Positions 1 through 19,500 of a stretch of DNA of 64,000 nt are shown in pieces. The notes under the pieces are model-generated. The model searched no databases. It was given only the letters and a program-made list of their open reading frames with translations, and was not told where the DNA came from. The stretch's first letter is position 1. The number at the start of each line of letters is the position of its first letter. The DNA comes from Amyelois transitella. Lineage: Eukaryota > Arthropoda > Insecta > Lepidoptera > Pyralidae. Position numbers and translations under genes: made by a program. The DNA is taken from contig NC_083506.1 in assembly GCF_032362555.1 (NCBI RefSeq), positions 7,115,501-7,179,500 of the forward strand, given 5' to 3'.

Positions 1-434
1 GATCCCACTACTGGGCAAAGGCCTCTCATCTCACTATACGGTCTCCGTTCCGTCGCCGGTAATGATGTGGGCCAAGTCGTCGCCAAGTCGCATAACAATT
101 AGCAGCTATAATTGATAAAGCCGAGGAGGATGTTTGCAAAAATAAATATGATGCCCAAAATAACTATTCCACGCGGACGAAGTCGCGGGCACCGCTAGTG
201 TATTTATAATTCATTGACATGTTATAAGCACTCCATTATAATCGGTTGGTCTAATAATGAAATTTAAGGAAAGAAATGAAAATTTTGAATCGTACAGCTA
301 ACAACTCTGACAGTCAGTAGTGGGTTGCTAGTGCTAGGCTCGCTGCACTGGTTTGATTAGTTTGATCAACATCGGTTTGTCCGAGTCGGTACGACTCAAG
401 CCGTACGAAGTTATCTATGGTTATCTAGCGGCAC

Positions 435-991
435 TAGTGTTGCCAACCCCAAAAAGCTAAAAAAACAACAACTCGCCTAAAAAAAACAGCAGAAAACAGT
501 AGGTAAAATTAATAATACATACACAAATTACAATTAATAAACTATTTTATTAGTTACTCACATACATTGAAATATTTGTAATTACAACAATAAAAGAAAA
601 AAAATCAAAGTAAAATTATTTTTCAGTTTCAATTGCCTCATCTTCAATATTTTCACTCATTATTATTTTTAAAATCATACATATTTTTGTTGAATTTCTT
701 CATGTGCCTTTCTGTGGCTTCAAATGAATAGCAATCGGTTATTTCGGATTTAGTGTAATACTTCTTTAACACTATAGTCGATATTCGGTTACGTAATTTA
801 ACTAAGGAATATACCATCTAGTGTCATTGTGTTTTATTATGTAGTGGTTATCAAAAAAGTTTGCAGAATAGTAAAATAGATGGCGCTGAACGCTAGTTGA
901 AAAACAGTAGAAAATATGAATCAAACAGAAAACAAGGACATCAATGTGAAAACAGCAAATTACTGTTAAAACAGTAGGGTTGGTAACACTG
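435..991. mobile_element. hAT-type MITE (nonautonomous)
   Basis: The element is 557 bp. It is flanked by an 8-bp direct repeat AGCGGCAC at 427-434 and 992-999, the target-duplication length of the hAT superfamily. The ends are inverted: the left end reads TAGTGTTGCCAACCCC, and the right end read from the other strand is CAGTGTTACCAACCC. CAGTGTTGCCAAC-like termini are common in insect hAT elements. The interior has no recognisable transposase. The open frame on the minus strand around 802-1059 runs out of the element and looks like chance, so this is most likely a nonautonomous copy mobilised in trans. Confidence 0.8.
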
Positions 992-1076
992 AGCGGCACG
1001 CCCAACGTCGAACGCCCAAAGCGTCCGAAGTGCTGCTGTAGTATTGAATATATGTACATACATATAAGTACTTAAA

Positions 1077-1446
1077 GCCGGATTTACATTACGTAACAAG
1101 TGGCATGCATTATTTAACTAGTCTCTTGAAACAAATTGTAGCACATGTGAAACTTGAATATTTTTATCGTCTGTCCAATGTTGGTTAGCCATTTTTAGCA
1201 CGTATTTGTCTGCTATCCAATAAAAAACTACACGTCCACTCTGCGCAGGAGCTGTCGCGACGCATTTACTTCAAGAAATTAGTTGCATGACATTTGTTTT
1301 ACAAAAAAAATATGCGCATAGCACCAGTCCAGTTTCACAAAAGTAATGCCTGCATAGTAAAACTGAACGTTTACACGTAAAACTACTGGTCGAATTAGCT
1401 TTATCAAACTAATTTCAAGCCACTAATTTCGTAATGTAAATCCGGC
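1077..1446. mobile_element. MITE with TTAA-type target site
   Basis: The two ends share GCCGGATTTACATTACG as perfect inverted repeats. Similarity continues inward, with AAGTGGC on one side against TTAGTGGC on the other. The flanks are TTAAA at 1072-1076 and 1447-1451, so the target duplication is TTAA or TTAAA. TTAA suggests piggyBac-type mobilisation, but the termini do not show a classic piggyBac CCC start, so the superfamily is uncertain. There is no coding capacity. Confidence 0.75.
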
Positions 1447-1753
1447 TTAAATACAATAAAATATCTGTTGCCATTAAGCTTTTCCGTTGCTAAATTTGGC
1501 GCTTTATTAGCCACTTTAGGGTCGAAACCTCGGAGATTAGCGCCTAGCGAAGCGACTATAGTTCCTACCTAGTGGCTTTTTTTTAAAAACGAATGATATT
1601 TTAATATTTCAGTATGTTAGGTTAATAACGGAATAAAGCGCATAAAAAAGTAATTGAAGAAGTTTTTAAGTAAATTACAAAATTGTTGGTAAAACTGGTC
1701 GATTTAATACGTACTTACTTCATTTCCATAGGTAATAAAATCTAGTAAACTAA

Positions 1754-1845
1754 CCTGTCACTTTTCGGGTTTCAATTCTATCAATAAGCCATATGGCTGA
1801 ACGTAGCCTTTCAGTTATTTCAAGACTGTTGGCTCTGTGTACCCT
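1754..1845 (-). repeat. SINE-like family 1, truncated copy
   Basis: This is part of the abundant 'cccttgcggggtagacagagccaac' family, read here on the minus strand. The shared blocks are 'ttcaattctatcaataagcc', 'ggctgaacgtagcctttcag' and 'caagactgttggctctgt'. Only the front portion is present. The full-length copies in this window are at 53651-53894 and 59672-59935. Confidence 0.75.
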
Positions 1846-2338
1846 TGTATATTTTCAATCTTCAAATATCTTTTGATGAAAAAAAAATAAATTTCTAAAA
1901 TAATTTACCTATATAGTTAAAATCATAAGTAATAAACTAATGATAAAATATGATATTTCTGTGTTATTTTTCTCATGGCTATAAATTATTACCATCACTG
2001 AGGGAATACACTAAAAAGCAGTTTCCCTGAATTGCCTATTAGAGGGGCGGAAAGAAATTTTTTATACATTAGTTTGTAAATTGGTCATCTAAGAAAACTG
2101 CATTTAAATCGAAGCAATGGTTTTCGCTTGACACGAATACAAATATACAGAAAGACGGTAATTCTTAAATCACAATTCAATATCGATTTTTTACCTTACA
2201 AGTTCAGAGCTCGGTCAGTTACTATTTTGTTACATGTTAAAGATATAGATTTTTAACTCAAGATTGTTTACCTATTTGTGGTTCCTATGAAGCCGTCTGG
2301 CGCTTTAAAATATTTAATTTAGCGCCTTTTCAGCGGAG

Positions 2339-2409
2339 ACAGCTGGCAATAGTGAGAACCACTGACTGACAACTTTACTGAATTCCTCAGTCATATACTT
2401 GTCGTCAAA
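2339..2409 (+). promoter_or_regulatory. Putative RPB1 core promoter and short 5'UTR
   Basis: An arthropod initiator match TCAGT lies at 2387-2391, which would start transcription near 2389 and leave about 21 nt before the ATG. No TATA box is placed at about -30, and the downstream +28 to +32 bases do not match the DPE consensus. Upstream, 2299-2326 is an imperfect palindrome with GGCGC and GCGCC arms around an AT core. This is a motif reading only, with no transcript evidence. Confidence 0.35.
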
Positions 2410-10919
<8,510 letters not shown>

Positions 10920-11289
10920 AGTGTCATAGATGTCATATAGTATTAAATTTAATTGAATTCCAAATTACTTTGTGATTTCTAATCATTATTGAATTGACTG
11001 AAAGTTCCGTATACTGTCTACTGTTTTTCACAAGTGTTAAGTATAGGTGCTTATGATAGATAAGTTATAGATGTATATATAAAATTAATCAGGCATTCGT
11101 TGTCTTGTCTCAATGCTGAGAGTCCTAAGTTGGGCAGTGAAAAAATTGGCTCCTTAGCGCCACCTGTAAGAATGCTGAACAGAAACCATGGCATTCTGGG
11201 AAGTGATTTAGCCCTGTTTTGAACCACAGAATAAGAGACAGAGGCCAGAAAAGACATGTTTTGTCAAAGTTTGGGAAATCCAGCCTTCT

Positions 11290-11400
11290 TAACATGACAC
11301 GCCCTACGCCGTTTTTATCTAGCGATAAATTATCGCTGTCCCGTTCATGTTATAATACAAAGCGAAACATCGATAGTTAATCGCACGATAAAAACGTATG
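11290..11400. mobile_element. Hairpin MITE (GATAAATTATCGCTGTCCCGTT type)
   Basis: The two ends form imperfect inverted repeats of about 32 bp, sharing CCNTACG, GTTTTTATC, GCGAT and AACTATCG/AAATTATCG blocks. A related, more decayed sequence lies at about 63400-63465, with the same order of 'gtttttgtcgcgcgataaa', 'gctgcccgtttc' and 'aataaaaagcg'. The element is about 110 bp and has no coding capacity. Confidence 0.65.
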
Positions 11401-11530
11401 GCTAGCAGAAGTAATTCATTTGATATCAGATATTTAATTTCGATTTTTTTCCCTGGCTATATTTTTTTTAAATGAACCTATTTAAAAAAAAGAAACTTAC
11501 CTGATTTAAACATTCGCGTATATATTTTAT

Positions 11531-11722
11531 GAATAATACAGGATTTAAACGAAAACGCGCAAGTAAACATACCTTTATTTTATCTAGAACGTCAGGTATA
11601 TTAACGCGCTCAAGCATACCTTTATTTTATCTCGCAACATGTTACCACACATAGGATGATTCGAAACGACCGAGATAAAATAAATGTTACAAAACGTGCG
11701 CGTTTAATCCCTGGATTATTTA
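11531..11722. mobile_element. Foldback MITE near the RPB1 3' end
   Basis: The left end (AATAATACAGG, then ATTTAAACG) and the right end (CGTTTAAT, then CCTGGATTATT) are inverted copies. The arms continue inward through GCGC and a shared TTTATTTTATCT block. Within the left half, 'cctttattttatct' occurs twice in direct orientation (about 11571 and 11619), so the arm is partly duplicated. It provides a plus-strand AATAAA at 11679 that could serve RPB1. Confidence 0.6.
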
Positions 11723-13505
11723 TCGATTTGGATTTGACGTATCTAAACTTTCTCTTTTCTTAATTTTTTGTTAAAATCTGAGCTAGTAAGACAGCCAATA
11801 ATACGACTTTAGCATCCAAGTTTATTTTACTAGCATTGTTAGGTTCTACTTTTGTCTTTTTCTAATAGGCTTATCTGAAAAAAAGAATCTTATTTTATTT
11901 CTTTCATTGAGAATTATTTTAAGGACATGTTTACATAGAATTCATAATTCAAATTTTGTAAAAGTACTATTGTATTGTCTGTATGTACTAATAATGAAAA
12001 ATATTAGGTTTATGTTATTGTATTTTTGGAAAATAAATGTTTTATGGACAAAATTTTCTGTTTAAATTAAACGTTTATCATACTCACTCTTTATTTTTCC
12101 GCAGTACTTATCCAGCCCTTATTTATAAGAGTGTTATCATAAAAAATCGGTTATTATAAATAGTTACGTACATGTATATTAAAACAATACCAATTTGTGT
12201 GGGTTGTGGAATTAAACAAGATATAAAAATAAAGCATAAAAAGTTTGGAAAATCAATTTATTACGAAACAGGCTATTACAAAACCTCGAAACTTAACCCT
12301 TAACGATTTTATTCTTAAAGTATTTGTGGAAGATATTTTTATACATTTGAAGACATTTGAATTGTATCGTCAGCGTCATCGAGCGAGTCAACTGGGTAAT
12401 TTCCTTATAATTATATTCGTCTCGAGTCTCGGTAGAACGAAGAACACTCTACGACAGGTTCTTTTGATCGAATGGAAGAAATACCGGACTGAATATTACA
12501 TTTATGTGAGTTGTGTTCTTTCCACAATCTTGGCGTAGTCCCTAGTGTTTGTCTCTCAATTTTTTAATTTGTTAGGGATGTTTATATAAGCTCATTTTCA
12601 AAGAAATCTGAGAAAGAATAAATGAACTATGTGGCTGTCTGAGCAAATGCACTTTAACAGCAAACGAAATGTTTGCTGTTAAATTTTATTACTTCCATTT
12701 AATGTCCAGGTGTATCCATAGACGTTATTTACTACAAATGTTGAAGCTCACTCCAATCAAGAGAAAACCTTTCAAAAGCTGTATATTGGCACTCGCCTTG
12801 GTGACACAGTGTAGGTACCTAGATTTCAGCTAGAATAGGTAAATCCATCGCTAGAGAAAGGTCTTCATTAAAAAATCTTTCGTTTTAGGTTTTGATCATG
12901 CAACCTAATGAACATAAAAAATGATTTCATTGACGTTAATTGTAATTCTTAATTTTTTAGACCATTTAACGTCGTTTGCTTTACAATATCTTTGCATTTT
13001 TTTGTTACCTACTTATTATAACGATTACAATGTTGATAAAAATACAAACTTACTTCAAATTATTATTCCATACATATTGTGCTTTTATAAGACTCGAACA
13101 CAGCCATTTTATCTATTAATTACTTTAAAATTAAGCTACTTATTTGTATAGATCTAGTCCTAATTATATTATACCTACCCAAATTAAATTAGAGCAAATA
13201 AATTCGATGTTTTGAGCGAACATAATGAACCTAGATAAAACTGTAAACATTTAGGTAATAGATAAGTGCTTATCTTTTGGCAAGTAGGTAAGTTTTGATG
13301 AAACACATTTCTGGAGGAACGGATATGACCTACAAAATCGTAATATCGATACTTACATGAAACTATCACCACAACAATAGTGCAATTAATTTAAATTTAT
13401 TAATATATAGGTACCTCGAAGAAAGGATAGAGGATATTCCTAATGAAGTTCTTTGGTGATTGATTAATATATTATTTGGAAGAAACAATATGGAAGCCTA
13501 AACGT

Positions 13506-16500
13506 TTATTTTCCACGGTAAATTTCAATAATTCTGTCCTGATCGACGTATTCGAATATATGAGGAGCGTCCATTAGAATACCAACAGTGCCCGCAGTGG
13601 TGACGATGAAGAAGATGTAAAGTTGCAGTCTATCAATCACCATTGCTACGTATTTCCAATCTTCTCGAGTCTGAAATAAATAAATAATTTTATTGATCGT
13701 ACTAAGGTTACGTAAGATCGTGTTAAGGTACCTATTGGTTTAAAAGCGATAAAATATACTTAACTACATGTGTCAAAAAGACAAGAATATATTTTGCGAT
13801 AGGTTTACAAGAAATACTTATTTTGCTGAAGTAGAAACTTCTCTTCTGTATCTACTTACAACTAATCACTCCTTAGTTACCTGTATGTAAAGATCTTCAT
13901 TTCGCAAATGTTCAGCAATGAATTCGACGGCTTCTGTAGCTTTTGCTGCTTCAGGAGACAGGAGTAAAGAATCTGAGCTCTCCGACTCTCGCCTTTCGCC
14001 ACCGAGACCCAGACCACCCAGTGCACCCAGGCCTCCTAGGGCTCCCACTTCGCCACCACCTGCCGCACGATTAATTTTGCAGTTCGGGTGATGAAGATCG
14101 GATAACTCCATAGCTTCCATTTTACTCTGTTTGGCTCCAATGGCGCTGTAAAATTTAAAAATGTCAGGTGTAGGTAACTCAGGTAAATTCTTGGAAGATT
14201 AACTTAAAAAGCAGAAAGTTAAAGTTCTACGAGTAGGGTAAGAGTGGCAACCTTCGTACACCTTTTTTTCTATGGCTTATAAAAAATTAACTAACTGATA
14301 TTATTGACTTATTTTAGTACTATGTTATCATGAATATTCTAGGCATTAATAAAACTTACAACAATTTCGAAAAAAATCAAACGTGCGCTATCAATGACGA
14401 TTTTTCTGAAAAATGGGAATCGTGCGAATGTGCCCCATAGCAAGGGTACATTCGTACAGTGCCTAGGGTGCTTTCGTACATGGTAGGGACCTTTCGTACA
14501 ATGAAATAAGAAAACTATTTACTTATTCAACACATATATTTTTTAATCACTTTTATACATATTATGTAATATTAGCTCTTGTACTTATAATTATTCAATA
14601 TTGACGTCAATTATAATTAAAGCAGTCTTTACTTGGTTAATTCTAGAAATACCTTTAGTTTTCAACATAAAAGTTAAAGAAAATTTACCATTTAATATAA
14701 AAAAATATTTAAAAAAATGCTTATTTTAAGATATTTTTATAGCATTAATATTAATTGCACGAAAAGAGATTTATATTTATTAAAAAATATATATTAATTC
14801 TAACAAACAATGTAATTAGTTAAAGTCAGTATCATCCAAAACAAAATAATTTTACACAAAAGAAGCTTAAATAATAGTCAACATTGGACCAAATAGTCTT
14901 ATAAACTTTTCGTACCCATTAGGTACAGTTAGTTGAAATTTATATTTATAACCTATTTAGGTATATAAACCTGCAATAATAATCAAATTATTAAACTACT
15001 GAACATTATACCCAATAAAGTTTCTCTCAAAACAAAATATGTTTGTAAGCCCGTAATTCATACGAGAACATTCTGCAATATAGTTATTTAGAAGTACTTC
15101 TTCTGACGTGGTGAATACCTGTTTAGACGTATATTTGGATGCAAAACTACGTAGGGGAGCTTCATTGGTAGTATTTTTTTTTATTTTTGCAAGTCGTGAT
15201 TCCAGCGTAGAAGGCTTAATACCGTATTTGGCTGCCGATTTCCTTATAGATAACGTTTTATCTACGACTTCTTCTATAGCAGACTCCATCGCCACTTCAT
15301 CTACATGTCCTGACCTCGAAGATTCCTTTTTCTTGTATACGCGCGGCATGGTCCTATAAATAAATTTAATATTATAATATTTGTTACAAAAAAAGTTTCA
15401 TGGGGTACATCCGTACAGCACGGGGAGCATTCGTACATTATACGAATGCTCCCCACGTAAACTTGTACGAAAGTACCCCAACCCACGGTATCAGTAAATA
15501 TTTTTTTAAATAAATAAATGGTTTAGAAATTTCTAAAAAACATCGTTAAAATATGAAACTAAAACTTTCATTCATCCATTAAATCAAACTTGTTATTTAA
15601 TCAAAGCTATGATGCACCAGTAATATTGGTTTGAAATATTACAAAAAAATTACTTACCGAGTATAAAAACACGTCACGACATGCAACGGCGAAGTTCTCG
15701 GCTGGACTGTCGCGGCGTTCCGTATGTGGCGCGGGTGTTGTGAATGTAATCTACGCACACTACTACAACAGCGCTGACACATTTACAACTCTAGTTAAGA
15801 ACACTGTACGAAAGCTCCCTCTGTACGAAGGGTGGCACTTTCCCCCTACACTTTCGTGCCGTTACACGGTGTGTAAAAAAAGTCGTGAAGCGAACCTAAT
15901 ATGTTTAGGAAGATCATGAGGAGCTGCGGCATGGGGTGGGGCTCCCATCCCAGGCATCTCCATCATCCAGCGTAGGCGGGTCTTGCGAGGACGGCGCATC
16001 AGCAGCGCTGCCGGCAAATAGTGCAGGAACACACTTCGAATCCAGAGAGGCATTCTGTAAAAAGCCAATGATAATTATGTACTTGGATATATGTATGTCT
16101 TTGGAGTAACCATCAAGTTAGTTCAATAGTTTCTTATTTTGTCTCTTATCAGACAATTCCCAAAATTTATCTTTGGTGGCTTCTAAGCCACCACGTAAAT
16201 AGCATCCCTTTAAATGATTATTCACATGCTATGAAAAGAATTTGGTTTACGGTCGCGTCTTGCCCTGTCATCAATCCAGAGTATATTTATTTTCTTTGTA
16301 ATAAAACGCATGCAAAAATGTTTTTTTTTTACCTGTGTGTTCTAGGCCCCCTGAAATTCCAGTTGATGATGATGACTGTCACCAGAATACTGACGGTGTT
16401 CATAATGAAGGTAAAGAGGAGGTATTTAGCGATCAGCGGTAGCACGAGCGATGTGGGAGGCAGGATCTTCGATACCAGTAGCAGAAACACAACCAGTGAC

Positions 16501-19500
16501 AGCAAGATACTGATACCCAGTGTCACCTTAAAATTTAAATATTTGTTTATAAACGATCATAAAAAGACATGAGTTGTGGAAGTTCGGATTAAAACATATG
16601 AATTGTATAGGTACCTTTTCACCAGCTTCGGCGGGTAGATAGAAGACGAGCACGCAAAGAAATGAGATGAGAACTGTAGGCAAAATCAAGTTGACCGTAT
16701 AGAAGAGTGTTTTCCTTCTAATTATTATGTAAAACGTGATGTCAGTTTCCGTGGGATGGTTGCCTTCATAAATATTCAAATAGGCGGGTACTTCAATTAT
16801 ATCCCAGGTCCCGGATTTCCAATAGTCCGAGAGGTCAACGAAGTTCTTGTTATTATATAATGCGAGCGATACTTGGTCGCCGTTGAAAGTCCAAGAGCCA
16901 AATTTCATAATGCACGTTTGTTGATCGAACGGGAAATACGTTACGTCAATAGTGCATGAACTCTGAAAAATAGTATAAAAGAATTGAAAAGTCACCATCA
17001 TATTTTTTTATTTATATAGTGTTTGCCAATTTTTGTAATCGACAGTAAGATTACTTTTGATTCAGTGTTTAATTTATGGACCATAGTACGGCAGTACTAG
17101 GTAGCCATCAATTTACGTGAAATGGTTTCGAAATGTATTTAATTACCTGATAAATAGCCGGAGGTACCCAAAGTACTTCTCCATTAGGGTAGATCAAGAC
17201 GTTAGACTTGTATCGTACTTCGTAATTCCCATCGGCGCTGAAATAAAAAGCATACTGTACAAGAAGACATGTAGAGTAGGTCAGTCTCAATAATATTTCT
17301 GGAGTACTAACTTGTTGAAGAGGACAATGTCTGGCTTCCAGACCTTGTCAGGCGGGAGCCGCAGCACGCCAATGCCGCCGTAGTCGGCCTCGTCCCACAT
17401 CAGCTGGTAGTCCATCCAGACTAACCGCAGCCATACGTTAGATTTCATGATCTGATTTTTCTCATTCTAAAATAAAAAGAAGTGAAAATTTTTTATCAGT
17501 TTCCAATAACATTGGTTTGTTGTTCGGAATAGAAAGTGGGATTTCAAAGTTTCACATTACACTAATTTCAGGAGCAATGTCAAAATTCCATTTTCCCATT
17601 TTGAACCTACTTCATTTAGTTAGGTACCGTACCTATAACTTACATGCATACATCATATAGGTACGTCTATATCCCTTGTGGGGTGGATGGAGCTAGTGGT
17701 CTCGATAAGACTGAAAGGCCAGGAATTGAGTTTCAAATAGTGACGGTTTGTTAGCTCATCGCCTACAAGAGTAATGCAAATTTTATAAGCCTATCTCTTA
17801 GTCGCCTTTTACGGTTTCAATGGGAAAGATATAAAGTGGTTCTATTCTGATGTTCCGGAAACCACACCTACTAATTAATGTTATAAGTAATAGTTTCAAA
17901 TCGATTCGATTTTATTCACAAAAGTTTTAGCATATACTAACTTATGTTACGTTTACGTAACTATTAAAATTTTCATATTATAAAGTAGGCTAACAGTATC
18001 TTCACTTTTAATAACTAATTATAAGAACTCTGGCTCTAGCTTGCGGCTTTTCTGTACATATGATGCAGATGGTTTTAATTTTGCATGACGGTATATGAAC
18101 CCGCGGGCTGAACTAGGTAATAACTTCGCAAGTACCCAGTTTATGTTTAAGTTATATGTATCCGTTAGTTAGGCGAACAACGTAACTTAGGTACTACCTG
18201 ATTTTAATCTTAATTATCTTTCTAAAACGTGTTGTTTAAAGTGACCAGTTTATGTTTATCACTTAAAGGATTTGAGGAGTACTTATTTATTCCTTTTAAG
18301 TACTTCGTACTCCAACCCCAGTGTGTAGTGTTGTTTGTTTTGTTTCAAAATATATATTTTTTTGAACATATTTTTTAGCAGGGTGATCAGCTCATCGCAC
18401 TTTACACGCTTCATCTTCATTATAACATCACTTACAACATCGAAGAGTTTTACGAAGGGGAGGGCGACCCGCACCTTCCATCCTTCCATCAACCTTCTGC
18501 GTCGTCATCTGGACAGAGTGGATCAGTTTATTGTAGAAAAAAACAAGGCACACAACAAACCCCTTTTACCTTCTGTTGTTCTGGTAATAATATTACTTAC
18601 AACATTGATGAGTTGCACGAAGGCGAGGCCAAAGCGCACGTCGACCTTCTGCGTCATGTTCTGTACCGGGCGGATTAGCTTGTTGTAGCCGCGAAACAAG
18701 TCGCGCACCAGTCTCTCCTCGTCTTCTGAACACCATCCTATTGACCAAATAAAAGATTTATAAAGTTTTTCATCATCAAAGATTGCATATTGATTTTGAA
18801 TTTATGGTAAGCCGTATATTCACTGGTAGAGTCTAATAGAAATTACTATCATCGTACGTGGACGTCAAAGAAAAAGGCGGCTAAATTAATGATTATTTAT
18901 TGAATCAAAATTTCCGAAGCAAGGTTCAGGGCTGTTGGCAGGCCGTTTTAACTGTAAAAGCCCTGTCAAATATTTCTACACCATATTAAGTTACAGTCAA
19001 ATGTTTTGAGCGTACGTACGATGAGAGAGACAGATTGATGTCGAATTCATTATTTTTAGATCGTAGTTCATTTTTAATAACGAATATTTGATCGACGAGC
19101 ATTCTGCTCTAATATCATGTCGATGTTAATTAATTTTTTGAGTAATACAAAAGTATAATAAATGTACATGCATATTTCATATTTCCTTTAATAAAACTTC
19201 CATGTCATTACATTAGTAAATAGCGCCAGGAACGGCATCGGAGTTGACTCGTGATGCTGCGGCAACTACAGATCAATAAGGAGCGATTCGTGGGATAAAG
19301 TGAGCATATCTCCGCGTCGATACATTGTAACTTATATTTATATAAAAATACTTATTTTATTTTATCTCGTAAACAGAGATAACAGCTAAAATAATACAAT
19401 ACACGCATATAAAAAATTTAGATTGGATGACGGATTTTAATTTAAACATTAACATAATTTACGTACTTTAAATTCACAATATAGATACAGATTGCAACAA

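Larger units (their letters stand above)
1..2409. other. Repeat-rich 5' flank of RPB1
   Basis: I see no coding gene here. The first 60 bases match a 'ctactgggcaaaggcctc' type fragment, and 168-200 carries a 'gcggacgaagtcgcgggc' tail, both of which I recognise from memory as common lepidopteran repeats. Two MITEs (435-991 and 1077-1446) and a SINE piece (about 1754-1845) follow. About 2085-2160 resembles 62805-62880: both contain a 'ctaagaaaa', then 'ttcgc', then 'cagaaagac' order. The last 100 bases before 2410 are the RPB1 promoter region. Confidence 0.7.
10920..13505. other. Convergent 3' region between RPB1 and the beta1 receptor
   Basis: RPB1 ends at 10919 on the plus strand, and the beta1 gene ends at 13506 on the minus strand. 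Candidate plus-strand AATAAA signals lie at 11679, 12032 and 12228. Minus-strand AATAAA candidates lie at 12257-12262 and 13396-13401. Two small hairpin MITEs are present (11290-11400 and about 11531-11722). The open frame at 12245-12538 has no recognisable protein and is probably 3'UTR or chance. A 13-bp perfect hairpin lies at 12653-12683. Confidence 0.65.
17467..18600 (-). other. beta1 intron 2: SINE and pseudo-exon
   Basis: This intron holds a diverged plus-strand copy of SINE-like family 1 (17662-17868) and, closest to exon 2, a decayed duplicate of exon 2 (about 18436-18553). The remaining 500 bases are AT-rich with nothing recognisable. Confidence 0.8.

Noticed and set aside
12245-12538. 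97-codon plus-strand open frame between RPB1 and beta1
   Set aside because: No domain, no splice context and AT-rich codons; it lies in probable 3'UTR DNA of the convergent genes.
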